From assembly GCA_029706075.1 (NCBI GenBank), contig JAINUG010000179.1, forward strand, positions 1,696,501 to 1,760,500: 64,000 nucleotides of DNA. The letters are read 5' to 3'. The DNA is from Aldrovandia affinis. Its lineage: Eukaryota > Chordata > Actinopteri > Notacanthiformes > Halosauridae. The position numbers were made by a program, and so were the translations under genes. Positions 48,880 through 60,315 of this stretch are shown in pieces. The notes beneath the pieces are model-generated. The model had not been told where the DNA came from. It did no database searches and worked only from the letters and a program-made list of their open reading frames with translations. Positions within the stretch are counted from its first letter, which is position 1, and every line of letters begins with the position of its first letter.

Positions 48880-49074
48880 GTATCTGCTTTCGATCCCACG
48901 CTCTGAGTTATGGTGCCAAACTGTCGATTCACTGTCTTTCATCTACTGGGTATGTTTAGAATACAGGCTAACTTACTGGTGAGGTATTATGTGAATAGTT
49001 TATTTAGGGCTATATTGCCAGGACTAGCACATTGCTCCTTTCTTATACTAATTTCTTAAAAGTCACCTGACCCT

Positions 49075-49830
49075 GGGGCCGTATGTATAAAGCTTCTGAG
49101 AATTACTCCTAAGAATGATGTTGAGAACGCTTTTAAGACTAAAAAACTTAAGAGCATGTTATAAAGCTGCTCAAAGTAACTTTTAGCGGAGAGTAAGACA
49201 GATTCTTAGGACTGGCTTTTAGATTATCTTTACGACATTGAGAGGTGCCGTATGTATGTATACATGAGGTTTTGTCAAGAGTCATTTGAGAATAGCTTGA
49301 AACTCAATAAAAGTATAATAATGATGATGATGATGATAATAATAATAATAATAACAATAATAAAATATGTATTTATATAGCACATTTCATACATTGCTTG
49401 CTGCTCAAGGTGTTTTACATTAGCCTACGCAAAAATAGATGTGAAAAAATAGATTTATAGATAGATAAAAATAGATTTAAAAATTTGTAAAATAGAGCAA
49501 TCGCCTAAAATACTTACAATGAAGCACATTGCGAACATGGACTGGTTCAACACCTACCACATTAAATTGGCACTAGTTACTGTTTTATATTTTTATATTA
49601 TACTTGAGAATTAATACTGTGGTAGACTATCTCTTTATATTACCGTATACATCTGCGTCTGCATGTATCTTCAATACGTGGCAAGTTAAGAGAAACCTTT
49701 AGGTTGAAGAATATTTATACATAGCGCTTACAAGCTTACAAGCATTCTTACTTCTAGGAGTAGGAATACATTTAGACAATTTTTCCAGTCAGGAGTACAG
49801 TTTCACTCAGAGCAGCTTTATACATTCAAT
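49075..49830. mobile_element. probable MITE (GGGGCCGTATGTATAAAGC end)
   Basis: The left end GGGGCCGTATGTATAAAGC has a decayed inverted partner GAGCAGCTTTATACATTC at about 49813-49830. A related end occurs near 18770. An (ATG)n/(AAT)n run at about 49318-49362 lies inside. Confidence 0.45.
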
Positions 49831-50690
49831 CTCTGAACTGAGATCTGTATATTACAATAATAAATGATTGTCTGGCTAGAGTGCAAAGATAAATGATTAT
49901 CCAGTGGTAGGGAGATGGTTGACCGTGACCAGCCAATCATAGCTCATGAAATATGAACATCTGCTATTATCTCAGGCAAACATGTCTTTCAAACCCAAAC
50001 ATCAAAAGCGACCATTCTGTGTTTGCCTGAAATTGTCCTGTGCAGATAGAGAATTTTAAGCTGGCTAATTTGTTAGACACCTGTGTGTCTATGACAAGGA
50101 TAGAATGCATTAACAGCCACATCTGCTCTTAAGGTCAGTCACTATACTGCTATAGAATACTTTTTTTAATCATGTCTCTTCCTACAGCTTTTGAGACAGT
50201 GGAAGCTTCTTTCTTCCATGTGGGTGCTGGACATTGAGGCTTAAATTGGATTCCATTTACCGTGCTTCACAAAACGGCATTATAATATGATATCTTTCTT
50301 TCAGCTAATGGCCAATTACAAAGAAGATTCCCTTGCAATAGCAATACAAATCTGTTATTATCTCAGAGTACTTTATTTTCTTTATTCATTCAAGTGATTG
50401 TCATGGCATTCCCAATTATGAAACAGTATTATAGAAAGACATAATAGAGCTATAACAGGTTGAGCACAGATGATGGCTTTTCGGAAGGATTTCCCTTGAG
50501 GGACTGGTAATAAAATCATTCAGAGCTGAGTGAGTATACTGGTTGGTGCTATAGTAACCATATCCACCAAATTCTGTGTATGTTTGTGAGGAGGTCTGTG
50601 TGTGTCTGTGTTTATGATTCAGATTATTCAAGTAATTGGCAGACTTGAAGGGAAGGGAATGGGAAACTAAGGGAAACTAACAGAAACAGG
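49831..50690. other. intronic DNA, nothing recognised
   Basis: No exon or element could be supported. Confidence 0.5.
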
Positions 50691-50699
50691 TTGAGAGAA

Positions 50700-51999
50700 G
50701 TTTAATAATACATTTAAATGTGTAAATTGTAACATATTGGAATAGATTTTTACCCCCTACGATAAACAAAACATACTATACACTTTAATGGAGAAAAATT
50801 ATTTTTATTGTGAAAGAAAACATAATGAAAAATAGAACATGGAAAAATCCAGCTTGGATAAGTATTCACCCCCTGAGATATTTAGCATTTAGTATTTAGT
50901 TGCTCCCCCTTCAGCAGCAATTATCCACAGCCTTGACATACCTGCAGTCATTTGTGGTATGTTTTTCGTACCTTGAGGGTTTCATTTTCGCCCACAAAAT
51001 TGCTCCAGCTGTTGTATATTACTTGGGGACCGGTGGTGTACAGCAATCTTCAATTCCTGCCTTTTCTACTGGATTTAATTCTGGACTCTGACTGGGCCAC
51101 TCAAGGTCATCCACTTTCTTGTTTTCCAGCCACTTGAGGGTCACTTTGGCTTTGTGTTTGGGGTCATTGTCCTGTTGAAAGACAAATCGTTCTGTCCCAG
51201 TCTCAGGTCTATTGCAGGCTGTTAAGGGTTTTGCTCAAGGACCTCTCTATATTTTGCTCCATCCATCCTGCCTTCCAGTCTGACAAGCCTACCAGTCCCT
51301 GCCTATGAAAACAACCCCACAACAGTATGCTGCCACTGCAATGCTTCATGGAGGGGATGGTGTTGTCTGAGTGATGAGCGGTGCCCTTCTTTCGCCAGAT
51401 ATAGTGCTTGGCATTAAGGCTAAATAACGACATTTTTGCCTCGTCAGACCACAACATTTTTCTCCACATCATCTGAGAGGCTCTTACACTCCTTTTTGCT
51501 GTTTTCTGATATGGCTTCCTCCTCACCACTCTACCACACAGCCCAGATATGTGGAGTACCTGAGCCGTTGTTGACTCCCTCACATTTTCTCCCATCTCAG
51601 TCATGAAACATTGACTTTCAGGGTTTTCTTTGGCCTCTTGGTTGCTTCTCTGACCAATGCCCATCTTGGGGGATTGGTCCAATGGTGGGACCTCACACAG
51701 ACAGGTGTATGTAATCTTACAAAGACAGGTGTAGTCAATCGGAACAGTTAACCACTTTTGTTGCACACAGGTGTATTACAATCAACATATTGTGTGAATT
51801 CTGAAGGCAACTGGTTGAGCCAGGTGGTGAATCATTTTCCAATTTAGTTTTTTTCAGCCCCAAACTTTGTAGCAAATCGACAGCACAGAGCATGTTGTGT
51901 AGATTAAAAAAACATGTACATCTATCAAGGTTTCAGGTTGTAACACAGCAAAATGTGGCAAAATCCAAGGGTAAGGTTAATACTTTCTATGGGCACTGT
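50700..51999 (-). pseudogene. Tc1-like element with broken transposase, minus strand
   Basis: On the minus strand, frames hold MLWSDEAKMSLFSLNAKHY and IWRKKGTAHHSDNTIPSMKH (first catalytic Asp in WSDE). A second frame at about 51070-51195 has [20 protein letters not shown] (second Asp) and [12 protein letters not shown] (the final acidic residue). Frames are shifted between blocks, so it is inactive. The right end TATGGGCACTGTA at about 51988-52000 looks like its 5' terminus; the left terminus is less clear. Confidence 0.85.
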
Positions 52000-52016
52000 A
52001 ATTGTGCAATTTTGTG

Positions 52017-52018
<2 letters not shown>

Positions 52019-52112
<94 letters not shown>
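52019..52112 (+). repeat. (GT)n microsatellite, 94 bp
   Basis: An almost pure GT run, transcribed as (UG)n in sdk1 pre-mRNA, about 157 bp upstream of the exon at 52269. A shorter TG run lies at 52241-52256. Confidence 0.95.
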
Positions 52113-52115
<3 letters not shown>

Positions 52116-52268
52116 TTTATAGTCATTAAAGGACTCATAAAGCATAAATTATCATCAAAGTAGTAGAAATATGGTCATCATCAGATACCATATGCAACTA
52201 ATGACTATGTGCATCTGTGCTATATTTATATACATATATATGTGTGTGTGTGTGTGAATTTATTTCAG

Positions 52269-52436
52269 ACACTCAGATTTTAGCAAGTGGCTCAGTCCAG
52301 ATCCCGCGCTTTACGCTATTGGAGTCCGGAGGGCTTCAGATCACCCCTGTCTTCCTCCAGGACACCGGGACCTACACCTGCTATGCCAGCAACTCCCAGG
52401 GAGCCATCAACTCCACCTCCGCCCTGACTGTGTGGA
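52269..52436 (+). CDS. sdk1: sdk1 exon: second half of Ig5
   Basis: This 168-nt exon encodes DTQILASGSVQIPRF, LLESGGLQITPVFLQDTG, TYTCYASNSQGAINS and ends ALTVW. It carries the Ig5 F-strand Cys (YTCYASN). The acceptor is TTATTTCAG at 52268 and the donor GTAAGG at 52437. Phases are 1 and 1. A short (TG)8 run ends 12 bases before the acceptor, and a 94-bp (GT)n run sits about 157 bp upstream, so the polypyrimidine tract is weak. Confidence 0.95.
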
Positions 52437-52912
52437 GTAAGGGCCCTCCCATTTCCCAGATATCTCAATTAGTGATGGGAGAATAAGGTTGTAATGGACT
52501 GTCAATCAATTATTAGTTTATATCAGTCAGTCACTGGCAGCATATGGTAGGTCCACCCATTTTTTGTCTTTTGAAACCTTATTCTATCAACGCTAATCTC
52601 AATCCTCAATCATCAGACAGATGGAAATGATAATTCCCTTAACCCAAAACTTATTTTTGCTGTTTTTCAAACGCAGTCACGATCAGTATATGCTCTATCC
52701 CACTAACAAGAAAATGATGCGGATAAGTGTGTTAAGCAGGAGTCAATTCCAAAGATTTTTTCTCAATCATTTTGATCAATTATTTTTTAATTATTATGTC
52801 ACTATGCTCACGGTGGCCCAGAAAGTTAATTATGAATCCTGCCTTTCCTCAGTAAAACTTAGTGATCCATGGTCTTTAATATTTGACCTTTTGTTTGGCA
52901 TGAAAGGTTGTA

Positions 52913-53468
52913 CAGTACCAGTCAAAAGTTTGGACACACCTGCTGGAAACTAGGTTTATCTCATAATTGACAATGTTTTACACCGTATACGTTTCTGTAA
53001 ATACTTGAAAATTACAAAAAACGCATGTAACAATAAACAAAAGGAACATCAAAACAATGTTCAAGAAAATTGAATTGAAAATTGAATCTTGGATTCCTCA
53101 AAATAGTCACCCTTTGGCATGAGAATAGCCTCACAAACAGGGACCATTCGGTTAATAAGTTTTAGCAAGAAATCACCCGACATGTTTTCCCAGCTATCCT
53201 GCAGCAATTCCCAGAGAAACGTGTGGGTTGCTTTTCTTTGACTTTGACTTCCTTTCCAGTTTGTCCCATACAAGCTCTATGGGATTGAGGTCTGGACACT
53301 GGGCAGGCCAGGTCTTTAGTTTGAGTTGTCGTTCACGTTCCTCCTTCACCAGATAGTTCTTGCACAACTTCAAGGTGTGTTTCAGGTCATTATCTTGCTG
53401 AAGAATGAAGGAGTGCCAGTTAGCCGTAATTCAGATGTAAGGTGTGTCCAAACTTTTGACTGGTACTG
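52913..53468 (-). mobile_element. Tc1-like element keeping the transposase C-terminus
   Basis: The inverted ends CAGTACCAGTCAAAAGTTTG and CAAACTTTTGACTGGTACTG are flanked by TA. On the minus strand LLQDSWENMSGDFLLKLINR and ILMPKGDYFEESKI form a Tc1 transposase C-terminus. The rest is deleted. Confidence 0.9.
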
Positions 53469-53655
53469 TACATAGTGTTATTCCAGAGCAAACACATTGG
53501 GAAATGGTGATAAAATATTTATTTTTGGGCAAAGCTAAAATGACCTGAAACTGTTTTTCCATGTTAGTTTCTTTAATCTTGGTTGTGGTGACACTTGATG
53601 ACTGCACCCCCTCCACCTCTCTGGTGACTTCCACCCCTGTCTGTGCGTTCTCCAG

Positions 53656-53758
53656 GCCGCACCTCCATCTCAAACCCTCCCATGGATCGTCGCATCATCA
53701 AGGGAACGATGGCTGTACTGGAGTGTGGTGCCACCCACGACCCAAGAGTGTCTGTCAG
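53656..53758 (+). CDS. sdk1: sdk1 exon: first half of Ig6
   Basis: This 103-nt exon encodes SRTSISNPPMDRRIIKGTMA then VLECGATHDPRVSVR. GATHDPRV is a sidekick-type motif (human SDK1 EATHDPRV, as recalled), with the B-strand Cys in LECGA. The acceptor is GTTCTCCAG at 53655 and the donor GTGAGG at 53759. It enters in phase 1 and leaves in phase 2 (AG|G). The next intron is only 293 bp, the shortest here. Confidence 0.95.
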
Positions 53759-54051
53759 GTGAGGGGGGTGTTAACTACATAACAACTGTTATGTTTTGTG
53801 AGTAACAATAGAACTGATAGAGTGGAAGCAGGTTGTTGATGTGTTAGTTAATGGGTTTAAAGGGAGTGATGGAATAAGTGTAAGCAATGAATAAAAGACC
53901 GATTGAAATACACTACGGGGATCACATAGGCATAGGTGCAGGATCTTTGTCCATCACTATGGGATGTGTGCAGTGGAAAGGGGGATGGGGCAGGCGTGCT
54001 GTCGAAAAGTCCTGTCGGGGCAGAGTAAACAGAGAAAGCTGTCGTCCGCAG

Positions 54052-54225
54052 GTTTGTGTGGAAGAAAGACGGCAGTGTGGTCAGCCAGACCAGTGGGGGG
54101 CGCATTACCTGGAGGGAGGGCTCCCTGCACATCAGCCAGACCTGGTCGGGGGACATAGGGGACTACACCTGCGACGTCCTCTCTCAGGCTGGCAACGACT
54201 CCAAGTCAGCGCGCGTGGAGGTCAT
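54052..54225 (+). CDS. sdk1: sdk1 exon: second half of Ig6
   Basis: This 174-nt exon encodes FVWKKDGSVVSQTSGGRI, WREGSLHISQTWSGDIGDY and TCDVLSQAGNDSKSARVEV. The core Trp (FVWKKDG), the hallmark SQTWSGDIGDYTC and the F-strand Cys fit SDK1 closely. The acceptor is CGTCCGCAG at 54051 and the donor GTGAGT at 54226. It enters and leaves in phase 2; the last codon AT|C (Ile) is completed by the exon at 57904, giving the family sequence V-I-E-L-P-H. Confidence 0.96.
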
Positions 54226-54828
54226 GTGAGTTGTTTGTCAGTGCTGTGTGGTGGTGGTCAGAGAAGCGGGCTTGGAACACGGAAGCCTGGAGGTTCAAAT
54301 CCCTTGAACAAGTATCAGTGAATATTCAGCTATATATTGTACAATGCAGAATATAAATTTGTCATGGACAAGGCAAAAAACTAAAAAAAGATATAACTTA
54401 AAGTAAAAAAATATTAAGATCCCAGTTAAACCTCAGTCTTAGTTTTTCCTTTGAATATTTACGTTTCCTTCTTTCTCACTCTAGGCACGTCCCGATTGAG
54501 GTTGACAGTCAATTGCCAATTAGCATGCCCTAAAGCTGGTAATTCTCTGATGCAGCGCGCGTGATTCTAATGGCGGTCAGTCATGCCTGGTGCATTTGTG
54601 CACTTGCTTTTCTCGATTGGGATGAGGGAGGGAGGGAGTACATGGTTGGGTCAAGGTGGACAGCTTTCTCATCATCTCTCTCTACGTTCCCCGTCCCTTC
54701 CGGGAGGGGATAAAAAAACCTCACTGTAATTACAGCAGTGCTCAACAGCCCTGCTTGTGCTTTCTATTGCCTGCGCCATCTTCCCTTGCCGCCCCATTCC
54801 GTGTTCGGTACCGCAATGCACCGTAAAC

Positions 54829-55008
54829 ATTTACATTTACATTTTAGGCATTTAGCAGATGCTCTGGCATTTTGCTCACAGTTTACATTTCTTTTACATA
54901 CAAGCAATTCAGGTTAAGTACCTTGCTCAAGGCAATGCCCCACCTGGGAATTGAACCAGTAACCTCTGAGTTACAAGTCCAGTTCCCTAACCATTACATT
55001 ACACTGCC
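54829..55008 (-). mobile_element. tRNA-derived SINE, minus strand
   Basis: The minus strand starts GGCAGTGTAATGTAATGGTT and has GTTCAATTCCCAGGTGGGGC. It ends in TGCCTAAAATGTAAATG. A CGTAAA repeat flanks it. Confidence 0.7.
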
Positions 55009-55067
55009 ACGTAAAGAACTCTTTGGTCTATATTATATTCAGTCAGGATGTAGTATACTTTGTTCTA

Positions 55068-55590
55068 CACTACCGGTCAAAAGTTTTAGAACATCCCCAT
55101 TTTCCAGTTTTTACTGAAATTCAAGTCCAGTGAATAACCTCAAATGGTACAAAGGTAAGCGGTAAACTGTCAGAGGCTAAAAAAATAAGTTTAGGTTACC
55201 AAAAACGTAAAAATAATGTCAATTTCAGAGTTGTAAAAAAAGGCCCTTCTCAGGGAACAAGTAATGGGTTAACATGGGTTAACAGTCACTCTGTGCAAGT
55301 TGCTGACACTGGATCAAGCAAAAGAGCCCCAGATCATCACACTTCCTCCTCCATGTTTGACAGTTGGTGTCACACACTGAGGAACCATCCTTTCACCTAC
55401 TCGACAGCGTACAAAAACCTTTCAAAATTTCAAGATTTCAGATTTTGATTAATCGGTCCATAAGACTTTCTTCCAGTGTTCAGTAGTCCACTTATTTTGC
55501 TATTTTGGTGCTGTTGTCCTGTGAGCTAGCCCAGCTGTTGCCAGACCTTCTTCCTGCCAGACCTCTTCAGAGTTTCCTCCAGTTTTCCTC
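55068..55590 (-). mobile_element. truncated Tc1-like element
   Basis: It begins with TA and CACTACCGGTCAAAAG, the same terminus as 24501-25154. It continues into transposase-derived DNA read on the minus strand: the region 55330-55410 is the complement of the conserved VKHGGGSVM part. The second terminus is missing. Confidence 0.75.
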
Positions 55591-57903
55591 CATTTTTTTA
55601 ACCTCTTTGTTATGTATTATAATCTGTCAGACTGTAGTGCGTTTTGTTATGTATTATATTCAGTCAGACTGTAGTGAGCTTTGTTTTAGATTTTTCAGCT
55701 ACCAATGTTTATTTTTTTCTTCTTTTTCCTTTCTTCACAAAGTGTGAGTTTGGTGGTTGGTGAAATTTACCGTAAAAGGTTTGAGTAATTGTTTACATTT
55801 GATTTAAAAACCATGTTTCTAAATAGATCTATAACAGTAAATAAGAACTTTATTTACTCAGCACTTCTCAAGTGCAAAGTGTTTTTACAGACATTTTAAA
55901 ACAGAGTGAGACAATAAGACAAAGAAAACATGGATTGACAGTTTTTCTTTAACATTGAGTGACTAATCTAGAGTTATGCATCTTAAATAGCAGGACCTTT
56001 GTCGCCTTTTGCAGTGTTACTCTGTAACTCATTGATCCATGGCCTGCCAACGCTGCTGTGGACAAACACAAGGGCATTGTGCACAAATCAAATGATCATG
56101 TTAGAAAAAAAAGAAAAACCATCTTGCGGAAGGAACTCCTCAAGTTACAGGACTGAAATTAAATGTGGCCTCATAAGGTGCTCTACCACAAGGATAGATA
56201 TTGGACTTTTTTTTCTACCATCTATCCTGTTATATAGCACATTTCAGATCTGTTATGATCTGTGGTCAGTTTTGAGTTGTCTTGAGTCTATGCTTTGGTG
56301 AATCTAGTGCTTCAGTGTGGTGCAGCAAGTATGACTCACCCTCCCCAGACACACCTGTAATAGACTGCAATAGAAAACCAGTAATGTGTAAAAACGGGTC
56401 CTTTAGCCCCATTCATTCCTATCTGTTTACTTATCGATTTATGCCTTCATCTCTGTTTAAGTGATGAGTTCTATCCTCGTCCTTCCAGTTATATCAATGC
56501 GATGTACGATAATGACAGTTTCAAGCATCCATCGCATGCATTCTCCCACACTTCTTAATTATCTCGGAAGGCATCTTGAGGAAGGAGGATAGATGCGCCG
56601 TGGTCGATTACAGTAATGAGGGCTCAATAATTGATTTGATATTTCGCAGTGCCGCTTACGGAGGATTTCGACGTTTGATGGAGGAACAGGATTTCCCCCT
56701 GTATCGGGGCAGCCGAAGGGCAGAGCCGCCACTAGACTATCACATAGATAAACCGCGGAGGTCATCAGTGGTGACGATAAGCACATAGCACAGAGGGGCA
56801 CCACAGATATTCTATGCGCGAACACGAAACATTTCAAGAGCATTAGGGAACATTCCTGTTAGACTCCCATTCGGTTGTGAGAATATTATGATGAGAACGG
56901 TCCCCCCAAACAGCCTTAGTGCATATTTATTGTTCATAAAAAAGTATGTTAAAATTCCACATTCATTGAACATTGTGAACATCCCTGCTCATTTTTTTTT
57001 TTTTATTAATCTTAATTTATGATTTTGTCCAATTTTTTTAATCTATGCCCGTTTGAGAGAATTGCATTTAACCTCTATTGCCACGCTAGGATGTTAATCA
57101 TGGATTATATGCTCATAGGATAAATTGGAACCCTACAAAAATTAAATAATTAAAATCTCTATTAGGATTGTGAATTAGAAGAAAATAAAAGGCAGGCGTA
57201 TGTCTGCGATTAATGAAATCATAACGAACCAAAAATGTTGATTACATATAGCTGAGACAGTAAATTCAAGTGTGGAAAAATAACATTTCAATCATTATTT
57301 GAAGTGCTTACTCATGATTCTTAGTGATTGTCTCATTAATTATTGTCCCAGAATAATCGATTTATGCAGGAAATACCCTAATACAATACAAGGCAACTTG
57401 TATAGTTTATGCAGTGTCATGGTCTCCACTTCCAGAAAGCTGGATATTTATTGAAGCAGTTCATTTCAAGGACCTTGCATGAGGGTGTATTAGCAACATC
57501 ACTTCCAGGATTTGAAACTTTTCCCTAATTTGGACAGCTGGGATTATCCTCAGTGCACTTCTGTCATAAACACTATTTTTATGTTTGATTCTAATGTTTG
57601 TGTTTGGTTGTAATGACCCCCCCCCCCCAAAAAATGTCTTCAAAATCTCAAGCGTGCTCCTTCTCTCAACAATTTTAATCTGGGAGAATAATTGACTTCT
57701 ACAGGGTCGTTATTCTTCAGAGACAGACAGGAATGTAGTGATATGACACACTACAGGAGTGCCTGCCCCCAGCTGGTTGTGTGACTGGGGCTTGGGTTTG
57801 TGATTGTTATTGTGGGAAACAGAGGGACACAGGGGCTGTGGCCAGCCTCCATGTGCTCAGGTTGCCATGTTCATGCCTCTGCTGTTGTGTTCTTCTTCCC
57901 CAG
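55591..57903. other. intronic DNA with two candidate conserved stretches
   Basis: No exon is needed here because the flanking exons join in frame. 56470-56860 (mixed composition, open frame of 70 codons) and 57050-57360 (many TAAT cores such as GATTAATGAAATCAT) are non-repetitive to my eye and could be enhancers. A C9 run lies at 57619-57627. Confidence 0.25.
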
Positions 57904-58040
57904 CGAACTGCCCCACTCCCCACGGAACCTGCAGGCCGGCCTCAATGCCACTGACAGCCGCACCGTGGACCTGTCCTGGGTGCGGCCTTTCGACGGCAAC
58001 AGCCCCCTCCTGCACTACACCGTGGAGCTGTCCGAAAACA
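57904..58040 (+). CDS. sdk1: sdk1 exon: first half of FN3-1
   Basis: This 137-nt exon encodes ELPHSPRNLQAGLNATDSRT, VDLSWVRPFDGNSPLLHYTV and ELSEN. The FN3 B-strand tryptophan (LSWVRPFDG) and the C-strand Tyr are clear. The acceptor is TTCCCCAG at 57903 and the donor GTAAGG at 58041. It ends in phase 1 (A|AC, Asn). A SINE sits about 40 bp into the following intron (58081-58472). A single open frame runs from 57800 to 58693 across exon, intron and SINE, but only this segment matches sidekick. Confidence 0.95.
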
Positions 58041-58080
58041 GTAAGGGCACTGCAGCGCAGCCGGACGGAACTGAAGGGCT

Positions 58081-58472
58081 TTTTTTTTTTTTTACAAATA
58101 AATTTATTTCACATTTTTTCCCCGTTTTTCTCCCAATTTGGTTGCCAATTGTACCCTCTATTTTATATTCAATTCCCCACCCCCACGAGTCCGCCGCCCG
58201 TCCTCCGGGAGCGAGATTCACATTCCTGGACCTATTTCCCCGCCTCTTCCGAGACGGAGATCTTCCACGGACCCCATTAACCTTCTCCTCGACTGACTCG
58301 TGCCGGCTCTCCCTCCCCTTTCCCCCGGAGGCGGACAGCCAAATGCCGCCTCCGATCGGGCTGACGACCAGGGCCGGTCTGGTAGAAACGCGGGTTTCGA
58401 TCCGCGTCCCTGACGGGCAGCGCACACCACACAAAGTGTGGCGCGTTAGACCACTACGCCATCCGCCAGCCC
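58081..58472 (-). mobile_element. full-length tRNA-derived SINE, minus strand
   Basis: The direct repeat CTGAAGGGCT flanks it (58071-58080, 58473-58482). The minus strand starts GGGGCTGGCGGATGGCGTAG, with box-A-like TGGCGTAGTGGTCTAACGCG and box-B-like GGATCGAAACCC. It ends ACCAAATTGGGAGAAAAACG plus an A-rich tail. It is the best copy of the family in the window. Confidence 0.88.
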
Positions 58473-58482
58473 CTGAAGGGCT

Positions 58483-60029
58483 TTTTTTTACATGTAAAAG
58501 GCCCATTGAGATAAGGGATCTCTTTGCTGGGCATGACCTGGTAAATAGCCATGCAGTATACAGACACCCAGTGGCCATGCACACACCCCTCTGCACCATG
58601 CTGTTGGACCAAACTCCTTATGCTTTACAGCTATATAAGGCCTGTGTGTCAGACGGTCGCAAGCTCACTGAGATTCTGTCATATATTGGCTAGTTCTGGA
58701 AAAGTTGTTTAGTTTGGTAGACAAGGACATTCATCCTCCCCACAGTACACTGAACCCTCATTCAGAGATGACCCAATGCCAGCTTTTGTTCTCTCATTCA
58801 CAAAGGCACTCATCACTCTGAACACCATATACTAGTTCAGTTCAGTCTTTGACAAGGGGCAAAATGGGAAAATGCTGCATTTTAGATGCTTTTTTATCCT
58901 TTCCAACATCCATGTTTTTTTTGTTTTTTTTATAATTCCAATTTGTATTACTGACAAAATTGAAGTGGAGTAGTAAACTTTCTCTCAGTCAATACCCTGT
59001 GAACCATGTGCCCTGTTTACTCTGCAGAAACAGAGATTAATGCCATTTGCACGTCTTTATTGTTTAATCTCTCTCTGGTGTCACAATACTTATTTTACAT
59101 TGAAATGGATGTCTGGTGGGGGGCAGCAGATAAAAAAAGTAATTGGCAAAAACAAAAAGTATTTTTTTGTATTAGCATTCTATACAAGTAGCTCATGCAT
59201 AGAGCCATGGCCTGAGGTGACTAATAGTGTGGGCAGAATTTGATGGTGCTGCATTAAGCTGTTTATAAGCAGAATATCAAACACCTCTTTATCATAATAA
59301 ACTGTCCTGTCGCCAGCACAATCATGACACACTGTGTGACAGTAGCCAAAATGCCACTGGGCTGAGTGGCCCACTCACCCAATTTTGGGGTTTTCTGCTG
59401 TTTGATTACAGTCAGTGTTTCTACAAATTGTTGGACTGAAATGCATTTCAGTGTTAGTCAGTTGAACCTATTTGGCTTAAAGATGCATATAAGAGATGTG
59501 GGTCATATGGCACTATGAAAATTTTGAAATTTGTACACATTAAATTTGGAAATTTGTACACATTATATACTGTCTAGATTTGCATCCCTGGAAGAAGCAT
59601 AGTGAGCACTGTGTCCCCTGAAGAAGGAAAGGAAACACAGAAAGAACACAGTTTGGGTTGATCATTTTGCCATTAAACTATTCAGCCAATTGACAGATAT
59701 ATGAGACCCAGGGAAAAAAAAGTGTTTTAATTTAGATTTTTTTAAATAAATTGTGTTGGGGTGGTAAAAAACACATTGCAAAGTTGTTGTTTTTTAAAGT
59801 ATCTTAACATTTTACCTTCTGTGATATTTTGGGATTTTATTTTATATATGATTATGATATGGTTTGGCATGGCCCCCACATGTGATATCATCTTAAAGTA
59901 CAGTTGTCCAGTGGAGTGACATCAACGTTCAACGCTATAGTGCACAAATGGATTCCCCGGTCTTGGGAGGATATAATAACTGTAATACAAGTATCTTCAC
60001 CTTCTATGATATTTGGGATTTTATTTTGT
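58483..60029. other. intronic DNA, nothing recognised
   Basis: AT-rich; one short tandem duplication of AAATTTGTACACATTA near 59526-59570. No exon. Confidence 0.5.
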
Positions 60030-60044
60030 AATAAGGGTTTTCCA

Positions 60045-60300
60045 TGGCCTCCCGCGTGGTCCCACGTTCAACGGAGATGGCGGGAGGGAAGCCCAGGGAG
60101 AGGGGAGGGAAGCCGTCAGGATGTTTGCTGTGTACAGGAGTGGCTCTGGGGTGCCAGAGTTACGGTCGACGGCTTGGCGAGTGCTGTCTGCGGCAGTGAG
60201 CTCATAGTATGAGGGGGGGATTGACATGAAAATATCGGGTGTAATTAGCTACCAAATTGGGAGAAAAATGGGATACAAAAATGAGAAACAAAATTTCCTT
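60045..60300 (+). mobile_element. tRNA-derived SINE, plus strand, 256 bp
   Basis: A perfect 15-bp direct repeat AATAAGGGTTTTCCA flanks it (60030-60044, 60301-60315). The tail AGCTACCAAATTGGGAGAAA is shared with the other family members; the 5' part differs from them. Confidence 0.85.
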
Positions 60301-60315
60301 AATAAGGGTTTTCCA

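Noticed and set aside
51209..51766. 185-codon minus-strand frame as a host gene
   Set aside because: WSDEAKMSLF and the KHCSGSILLWGCF-like blocks identify Tc1 transposase.
56576..56788. 70-codon frame as an extra sdk1 exon
   Set aside because: Exons at 54052 and 57904 join in frame and match the family without an insert; the frame shows no Ig or FN3 features.
57800..58693. 297-codon plus-strand open frame
   Set aside because: Only 57904-58040 matches sidekick; the rest is intron and an inverted SINE, and the exon has a good donor at 58041.
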